NCBI GenBank assembly: GCA_009193035.1
Contig: SWDT01000423.1
Span: 1 to 13,914 of the forward strand
Reading direction: 5' to 3'
From: Halicephalobus mephisto
Lineage: Eukaryota > Nematoda > Chromadorea > Rhabditida > Panagrolaimidae
Length of the DNA: 13,914 nt
Numbering within the stretch: the stretch's first letter is position 1; every line of letters begins with the position of its first letter. The position numbers and the translations under genes are program-made. The notes beneath the pieces were generated by a model. It worked only from the letters and a program-made list of their open reading frames with translations, was not told the DNA's origin and ran no database searches. Shown here in pieces: positions 7,942 to 13,914 of this stretch.

Positions 7942-9082
7942 TTAGATCCTTGTAAGTCTCCTTGGACCTTCTATCACACTTATGTGTGAAGTTGCCATTG
8001 TGTTATGTCTTGTAGGCTGAACCTTCTGTTTAACCCATCTACCACAGAACAATTTAATCACTGCTTCCCTATACGGCTTTATTGTCCAGATCAACACTAA
8101 TCCATTTGCACTGCTGTGAATTGTAATAATTTGAAGGGCAATTAAGGACATCACTGAAAAAATCACCGTATATTAGTAATTTCTGAATAATCTAACCTTT
8201 CATCTTCTTCACATTGAAAAAGACCATCATGAACAATCCAACACACGGAATCATCAGCATCATAAAGGGAACTATGCACTGAAGACAAAGGGAAACTAGC
8301 AATTGCTTTTGCATTCTGAAACTGGCTTCAGACAATATCAACTTTTTCTTCATCAGATCGTCGTAAGTTTTATAACTGTAAAACAAAATAACGGAGAAAC
8401 CAAGAACCATTTGACCTGCAGCTGTGAAGTAATAAGCAGAGACAACTGAAGAATTAACTGCACTGAGGCAAGGTTCTGTCAAGTAAAGATGAAGCATTTC
8501 AGGTGCTGTTTGACGTACAAAAGACAAACTTGTGTTTCCATCGGGCATAGAAAGAACAGATAGAGTTACAGAGGGAATTGGATAGATAACCGGGAGAATG
8601 AACATCACAGCAATAGCCCATTTGCTTTCCATAAAGGTCATCTTCTCCGAAATAACCCTATATCTATACAGTATCCCCCACAAAATGGCCATTCCTTGGA
8701 ATGACAAAAACCAATGAGTTAGCCAAAACTGAATTTCATGCCCATAATAGTAGCCCCAGTGTCTACTCCAGATCCCTGCAGCACAGAATCCTGGGATGGG
8801 GAATGTTGGGAAAGGAGCGGAAATTACGTTTAGATGGAAGTCAAACAGAGCTGTCGTTAGTTGAATAGCAAGCAAGTACCATTTGTAGACCCCCATACCC
8901 TTTGTTGAATGAAAAAGGATGCAGTAAATGGCGAGAGTGTTGGCCACAAAGCAAATTGCCGTGTTGATGTGGAGCCTGTGTCCATAGGCAGTCAAATCTT
9001 CAGATGTGGTAAGTGTCGAATTCCGATTCAACAATCGACATCTTTCAACAAAAGTTATAACAAATGTCAGTATTTGTACCAA
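7942..9082 (-). CDS. Serpentine chemoreceptor, SRI/SRH type; 5' end unresolved
   Basis: This is a seven-transmembrane G-protein-coupled receptor of the nematode chemosensory superfamily, expected in sensory-neuron membranes. The main exon (9082 or later down to 8197) codes TM1-TM6: GHRLHINTAICF and NTLAIYCIL in TM1, YKWYLLAIQ...DFHLNVI in TM2, a cytosolic YRYRVI after TM3, and SEASFRMQKQLL before TM6. A 43-bp intron (8196-8154; GTTAGA donor, TTTTTTCAG acceptor) joins in frame to the last exon (8153-7942) with TM7, ending IWTIKPYREA, the PYR signature of this group. Total length of about 350-365 residues is normal. YKWYLLAIQ and the PFPTFPI stretch suggest SRI; SRH is the alternative. The open frame at 9082 starts with TTG, not ATG. 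An ATG at 9041 is one base out of frame (see findings). Either a small 5' exon is missing from the model or there is a one-base indel. Confidence 0.82.
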
Positions 9083-9860
9083 GTACGTGGTGTACTTTAG
9101 AAATTTTATTTCCTTTCCATTTAAGATAATTAGGTATATTTCGGTAGCCTTGGTGTTAATTTTATAGAAGCCAAAATGAAAATAAAAATCAAATGTACAA
9201 CTTTGTTCATAGTTGAATAAAAGGTTAAGTTGAAATTTACTCTGTTGTCTAGGTTCAGTTTATTGTATATGAAGTACTTGTGATGGTCTATGTTTATGCA
9301 AATAGATGGTTCTACAGCAGATTAAACTTTGCACACTTGCAGTGATCTCATCAGCTAGCTCACACATGAAATCAATTCTTGAATTGTCTAAACAATCGTA
9401 AACTCATTTTCTACTAATGAAATCGAAAATCACAGCATCCATTGCATTGAATAATTAAATTGAATCGCTATCTACAATTCATAAGTGAAACCCAATTGAA
9501 ACAACATAAAAGCAATATTTTCTTTCTAAAATCACTCTCCAAGAAAAATAATCCACCAGAGTATCCTAAACATCCTTCCAAAATCGAGAGCGGAATTGGC
9601 TCTCATTTCCATGTGAATTTGAAAAAACGACAAATCATAATGAATTACTGATGATTTGAAAAAAGTTGAAAGCTGTTTGTAGATTCACCGAAAACCCTCA
9701 AAACAAGAAATGAAGAGAGTTACACACTAGTTTACATACGAAAATCAAAAGTATTCAGAAATTTATAGTTCGATATAAAGTAATTTCATTTGAAATAATT
9801 TTGGCAAAATAATTTTTAATTTTTTAATAAGTTTGATTTCGAAGTTTTTAGAGAACTTTT
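9083..9860. other. AT-rich region upstream of the chemoreceptor
   Basis: This should hold the chemoreceptor promoter and perhaps a small first exon. On the minus strand an ATG-led hydrophobic peptide (MNKVVHLIFIFIL, from about 9210) is present but stops after 26 codons and does not resemble a receptor start. The 63-codon plus frame at 9460-9651 lacks any recognisable domain and is not called. Confidence 0.4.
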
Positions 9861-9861
9861 A

Positions 9862-10160
9862 AAATTTCGCTCAGGACCATTTTAGGAGAAAATAAAATTT
9901 TATTTTTAAATAAATAAGAATTTGATGTATAAAAGCCATAAATTTCGCTTCGGGACCATCTAGAAAAAACATTTTTATTTTATTTTAATAATAAATTTTT
10001 GATGTAAAAAAATTCTAAAATTCGCTTTGGGACACCTATGAAAAAAAACATTTTTATTTTTATTTAATAAATAAAAAATTTTTGATGTATAAAATTCTAA
10101 AATTTCGCTCGGGACCATCTAAGAAAAACCAATTTTTATTTTTTTTTAAGAATAATTCTA
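9862..10160. repeat. Tandem repeat, about 78-bp period, four copies
   Basis: Copies start near 9862, 9939, 10017 and 10099. Each begins AAATTTCGCT(C/T)NGGGACC-like, then a short purine stretch, then an A/T-only block containing TTTTTATTTTA and TTTGATGTATAAAA. Copies differ by small indels and substitutions, so the array is old or slowly homogenised. Confidence 0.8.
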
Positions 10161-10591
10161 AAAACGGAATTTTAGAAGTTCGAATCTCGGAAGTTTTTAA
10201 GAATTTTAGAATTTTTCAGAAAAAATGTATTTTAATTTTATAATTTATATCCATCCACGTCAACTTGACTGGACTTGCGTGAAATAGTTAAAAAAATCAA
10301 TGTATTTTTTATCCGAGACGCCTTCCACCTGCTGTTTCCTAGCTGTTCCTCTCGGGGATTCTGACTAACTTAAAAAATTTCCGTGAAAAAAGCACTTTCC
10401 CTGAGCGCATTTTCGACAATATCATGTTTATTGTGCAATTGTCTCAAAATCATCAATTTTTTTGAAAAAATAAATTTTTATATTTCTATACAGTGGTTCT
10501 CGAACACGATTTAACTACAGTAAATTTTATTTTTTTTCATAGATTTAGATTAATCAGATTTTTATTATTTTTAAATAATAATAATTTGTGA

Positions 10592-10786
10592 CGAAAATTT
10601 CGAAAAAAAATAGTCTCGACAAAGAATTTCGAAAAACGGTCTCGACAGGAATTTCGAAAACGTGTCTTGACACGAATTTCGAAAAACGTCTTGACACGAA
10701 TTTCGAAAAAACGGTCTTGACACGAATTTCGAAAAAAAACGGTCCTCGACAGCGAATTTCGAAAATTCCATCAAGACGAAAATTGT
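10592..10786. repeat. Tandem minisatellite, about 26-bp period, seven copies
   Basis: Each unit has the core GAATTTCGAAAAA followed by a CGGTCTTGACA-like tail. Copies carry A-run length changes. The core contains the palindrome TTTCGAAA. Open frames on both strands across this array are products of the repeat and are not genes; the period is not a multiple of three. Confidence 0.85.
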
Positions 10787-11235
10787 AAAATTAACTTTTT
10801 TAGACTTCTGGAGAGCTCTAAAATGATTATATTAAGGTAGAAAATGTTTATAATCAAATTCCGAAAAAACGGTCTTGACACGATTCGAAATTCCAATCAG
10901 ACCAAAAAAAATCCGTAAATTTCTTGTTTTTTCTCTATTCCTAAAGTCTGCATATTTTTCAAAAATAAAAACATAGCTTTTTCCTAACAAATTTAAAGAA
11001 ATGATTTCGACATGAAATTTCGAAACTTTCCAATCAAGACCAAAAATTGTGGAATTTTCATTTTTTTTTTTTCTTGTTTTTCTGATTCCTTAAATTCTGC
11101 ATCATTTTTCAAAAAAACAAGCTTTTCCTACAAAATTTTTTCAAAAAAATGGTCTCACACGAATTTCGAAACTATTGCCATTAAGACCAAAAATTGTGGA
11201 ATTCTTTGTTTTTTTCTGGTTTTAAAATGTCCAAA
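10753..11235. repeat. Tandem repeat, 125-148-bp period, four copies
   Basis: Units begin near 10753, 10880, 11008 and 11156. Each opens with a sequence like GAATTTCGAAA, then TTCCAATCAAGACCAAAAATTG, and continues with T-rich DNA that reads TTTTTTTCTTG...CTGATTCCT in the middle copies, then TTTTTCAAAAA and CTTTTCCTA. The opening motif is the same as the core of the 26-bp minisatellite, so the longer unit appears to have grown from it. Confidence 0.7.
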
Positions 11236-11279
11236 AAGCGTCACTAGATTTCAGAAATCCGAGAGCCTTGTGTGATGTT

Positions 11280-11480
11280 CTGTAATCTTGTTCAAAGACG
11301 GCGTAAGCAAGAAAGTCCCCTCAGGCATCGCTTTTCTCATTTTTTCTAAAATCTAAAAGAAAATTTCTCAAGGAAGCATAAATCGGTCAATGACGTCCAA
11401 GACAACGAGGCTCCCAAGTTCGAAATGCCTTTCTGCGACAATAACTTTCTCACAGTGGCACCCTTGACCACAAGTCGGGA
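11280..11480 (+). other. Low-repeat island with coding-like composition, unidentified
   Basis: Between the tandem-repeat blocks lies a stretch of more balanced composition. On the plus strand it can be read as ILFKDGVSKKVPSGIAF (11285-11335) and, in another frame, as KHKSVNDVQDNEAPKF followed by EMPFCDNNFLTVAP (11377-11466). No start codon, splice pair or domain connects the two. It might be a broken exon or a piece of transposon coding sequence. I do not recognise the family and do not claim a gene. Confidence 0.25.
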
Positions 11481-11648
11481 TTTCTTTTTCATCCAAAAAG
11501 CAATCCCAGTTTTTTCTCTTGTTTTTGTTTTGGGTGCATTCAAATTTGAAGAGCTTGTTTTTGCTAAAATTAAATTAGGACAGATTTTCATCCAACATTT
11601 TCTTTTAAAAGCTCAATTGAGGCTTTTGAGGTTAATTTATGAATTTTT

Positions 11649-12385
11649 GGATTTTAAAAAAATATAAAATTTATTTTTCTTATTTAAAATATAAAATTTA
11701 TTTTTCCTTATTTTAAAAAAATATAAAATTTATTTTTTCTTATTAAAAAATATCAAATTATTTTTCCTTAATTTAAAAAATAATAAAATTAATTTTTCTT
11801 ATTTAAAAAATATAAAATTTATTTTCTTATGTAAAAATATAAATTTTATTTTTCTTAATTTTATTTAAGAAATATGAAAATTTATTTTTCCTATTTAAAA
11901 AATATAAAATTTATTTTTCTTATTTAAGAAATAAAAAAATTTATTTTTTCTTAATTTTATAAAAAATATAAAAATTTATTTTTTTCTTATTTAAAAAATA
12001 TAAAATTTATTTTTTCTTATTTTAATTTAAGAAATATAAAAAATTTATTTTTCTTATTTAAAAAAAATACAAAATTTTATTTTTCTTTTTAAAAAATACA
12101 AAATTTATTTTCTTATTTAAAAAAATAAAATTTATTTTTCCTTAATTTGGTTTTAAAAATATAAAAATTTATTTTTCTTATTTAAAATATAAAAATTTAT
12201 TTTTTTCTTATTTAAAAAAAATATAAAATTTAATTTTTCTTATTTTGTTTTAAAATATAAAATTTAAATTTTTTTTATTAAAAAAAATATAAAATTGATT
12301 TTTAAATTTTTTTAAAAAAAGCAAAATTAATTTTTTTTAAATTCTAAGAAATACAAAAATTTATTTTTTTGGTATTTAAAAAGTA
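11649..12385. repeat. Long AT-rich minisatellite, about 28-bp period, roughly two dozen copies
   Basis: The unit is essentially TTTAAAAAATATAAAATTT followed by ATTTTTCTTA. Almost no G occurs on the plus strand and C appears about once per unit. Copies vary mainly in A-run and T-run length. A few longer units carry an extra TTTTATTTAAG or TTGGTTT insertion (near 11856, 12020, 12148). The right end degrades gradually after 12290. Confidence 0.85.
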
Positions 12386-12650
12386 AATAAAAAATTAAAT
12401 TCCTTTGGATTTTCAAAAAAATTATTTGTCAGTTTTTGTTAACTAGTAAAGGAACTTTTTGGATTACTGGTATTTCGATGATTATAGAATTTCAAATAGA
12501 AATTTTTCGGAAATTATTAAAAAAATTATTTCACATTTCTTGGTCTCAGTGAAAAACTGAAAATTCCCATAAAAGTTTAAGATTTTAGAAAATATTTGTA
12601 TTTAAAATAATATGATGAAAAACCTCAAAAATTATAAAAAAATATTTTTG
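12386..12650. other. AT-rich DNA between two tandem arrays
   Basis: No gene or clear repeat unit was recognised. Short poly-A and poly-T runs dominate. Confidence 0.4.
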
Positions 12651-12658
12651 TAATTTTT

Positions 12659-12965
12659 AGTCTCGAATTGGAAAATTTTAAAAATTCTCTTCCGAGATAG
12701 ATTTTCAAAATTTTTAATCTCGATTGGAAATTTTTAAAAAAAATTCCTTTCGAAACAGATTCCAAATTTTTTAGTCTCGATTGGAAAAATTTAAAAAAAT
12801 TTCCTTCAAGACAATTTCCAAAATTTTAGTCCCGATTGGGAAAATTCCCTTCGAGATAAAATTTCAGTTTCTTGTCCAACTAGAAAACTCAAAAATTCGA
12901 GAAACAGATTTCCAAATTTTTAGTTGCAACCGAGGAAAATCCCAAAACTCAAGATAAATTTAATA
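12659..12965. repeat. Tandem repeat, about 50-57-bp period, six degenerating copies
   Basis: Units start near 12659, 12716, 12773, 12828, 12872 and 12922. Each opens with AGTCTCGATTGGAAAA-like sequence, then TTTAAAAA, TTCCTTC, a GAGATAGA/GAAACAGA stretch and TTTCCAAAATTTTT. The first four copies are similar; the last two are shorter and diverged. Confidence 0.78.
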
Positions 12966-13310
12966 ATATTTTTATTACGTCTTTTTCCGCTTTTTTAAAA
13001 TAAGTGATTTTAAATTTCAACTCAAATGAATTTAAAATCTCTTTAAAAGTTTTATTTTTTTTGTTTTTGTAATTTCCGAATCTATAAATAATCCTGGCCG
13101 CTGCGTATTAGAAAGCAAGACGGCCGGAGTTTGGGTCGGAATTTGAACTTTCCAGTTGAGACGCACCTTTAATGAGTCACGTTTGAATTAGAAGAATCTA
13201 AGCTAACTAATCAAGCTGGAAAAACGGGATTTTTGAAATAAAAAATTCATAGATGTTTTTTTAAACACAAAAAGCTCAGATTTCGATTTTGAATCCTGAG
13301 ATTCCGTTTG
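12966..13310. other. Flank of the inverted-repeat element with a partial related copy
   Basis: No gene is visible. At 13104-13140 the sequence GCGTATTAGAAAGCAAGACG resembles the arm motif CGTATTAYGAAAGCAGACG of the element to the right and is bracketed by GGCCG/CGGCC, suggesting a partial or older copy of the same repeat family. Confidence 0.45.
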
Positions 13311-13817
13311 AATAACACGGAAGCACAAAGTGTTTCCGTATTACGAAAAGCAGACGCCAAGACATCGAAGGTCGAAAATTTGGGCTTTCGTGTTAGGAGG
13401 TTTTCATAGATGTCTCTATTCGACAACTTGTCCTCTGTCCTTTACGTAAAATTCGTAATTGACCGATATCCGGATATCCCTGAATCCAAAACATGATTCA
13501 TAAAATGGTATCTTAAGGACAATAAACATGAACCTCGACTGTGGTCGTTTTACTTTCATAATACAGAAACACAGTGTTTGTATTGTGAAAGTTGACGGAA
13601 CAGAATTCAAAGTCAAAGTTTGGACTTGCCGTGCCAAGTCGCACCTTCGGGTCATGTTGGATTCAGAATATCCGGATATCAGATTCTAATTATGCATTAC
13701 GTAAGACAGAGGATAAGTTTTCGAAATAGAAGACATTAATAAAAAGCTGTCCTAATACGGAAAGCCCGAATTTTTTGATCTCGAGTCTTGGTCGTCTGCT
13801 TTCATAATACGGAGCAC
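13311..13817. mobile_element. Large inverted-repeat element with nested hairpins
   Basis: The left arm 13330-13496 and the right arm 13652-13817 are imperfect reverse complements of about 166 bp. Shared blocks, in order from outside inward, are CCGTATTAYGAAAGCAGACG, CCAAGAC, GGGCTTTC, TCCTCTGTC, TTACGTAA, GATATCCGGATAT and TGAATCC. The spacer of about 155 bp holds a further hairpin at 13552-13592 (ACTTTCATAATACAGAAACAC against GTGTTTGTATTGTGAAAGT). Another hairpin (13311-13344) caps the left side. No coding capacity is credible; the minus frame at 13416-13655 crosses the spacer and one arm by chance. A foldback or MITE-like transposon is the likely class, but no target duplication was identified. 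Confidence 0.7.
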
Positions 13818-13914
13818 GATGAACGTTTAAAAAAAACTTCATGACTGAATGCAATTTAGTCCAATATTCAAATGGTAAACTGTAACGTTGCTGCAGTTTG
13901 CACTCAGGATGGTT
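13818..13914. other. Right edge, nothing recognised
   Basis: The last hundred bases are unique-looking, AT-rich sequence with no supported feature. They may be the beginning of something outside the window. Confidence 0.4.

Noticed and set aside
9150..9215. Signal-peptide-like ATG frame on the minus strand as first exon of the chemoreceptor
   Set aside because: It ends after 26 codons, has no donor site in a useful phase and does not resemble the start of this receptor family.
10172..10195. GTTCGAATCTC resembling a tRNA B box
   Set aside because: No box A, acceptor stem or anticodon arm can be drawn around it.
10571..10788. Overlapping open frames on both strands across the 26-bp array
   Set aside because: They arise because the repeat lacks stop codons in those frames. 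Length changes between copies shift the frame, and no start or domain is present.
11346..11667. 80-codon frames on both strands
   Set aside because: Part overlaps the unidentified island, but the rest is AT-rich flank. No start, splice sites or recognisable family.
13416..13655. 79-codon frame on the minus strand
   Set aside because: It lies across one arm and the spacer of the inverted-repeat element and shows no domain or splice context.

Overview
The window looks like nuclear DNA of a rhabditid nematode, probably Caenorhabditis or a close relative. The evidence is a spliced CDR-type gene (cadmium-responsive, metaxin/GST-like), a nematode serpentine chemoreceptor with a 43-bp intron and a TTTTTTCAG acceptor, Tigger/pogo and piggyBac relics, and long AT-rich tandem repeats. 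Which species this is cannot be told from the sequence alone.

Layout. 1-1297 is the 3' part of a Tigger/pogo transposon: a decayed transposase carrying one in-frame TGA, then a terminal inverted repeat and a TA dinucleotide. 1368-1742 (minus) is a piggyBac relic that keeps only the cysteine-rich C-terminal domain. 2518-4048 (plus) is a four-exon, 276-codon CDR gene with a small Tigger-like MITE in intron 1. 4180-4476 is a second, truncated CDR copy that lacks the membrane-anchor exon and intron 1. 4579-4698 is a palindromic repeat that begins with a perfect GAAA-loop hairpin. 5271-5388 is a divergent 5S rRNA gene or 5S-like gene whose helices I and II stay fully paired despite changed sequence. 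5390-7870 is AT-rich DNA without a recognisable gene, apart from a perfect four-unit heat-shock-element-like motif at 6206. 7942-9082 (minus) is a two-exon SRI/SRH-type chemoreceptor with an unresolved N-terminus. From about 9860 to 12970 the window is a patchwork of at least four tandem-repeat families with periods of about 26-28, 50-57, 78 and 125-148 bp, interrupted by a short island of unknown origin at 11280-11480. 13311-13817 is a large inverted-repeat element with nested hairpins.

The genes do not form an operon or pathway. The CDR pair is a local tandem duplication. The chemoreceptor faces it across about 3.4 kb. No bacterial-style defence or biosynthetic system is present. The most noteworthy items are the covarying 5S-like RNA, the structured inverted repeat at the right end, and the decayed intron-less CDR copy.
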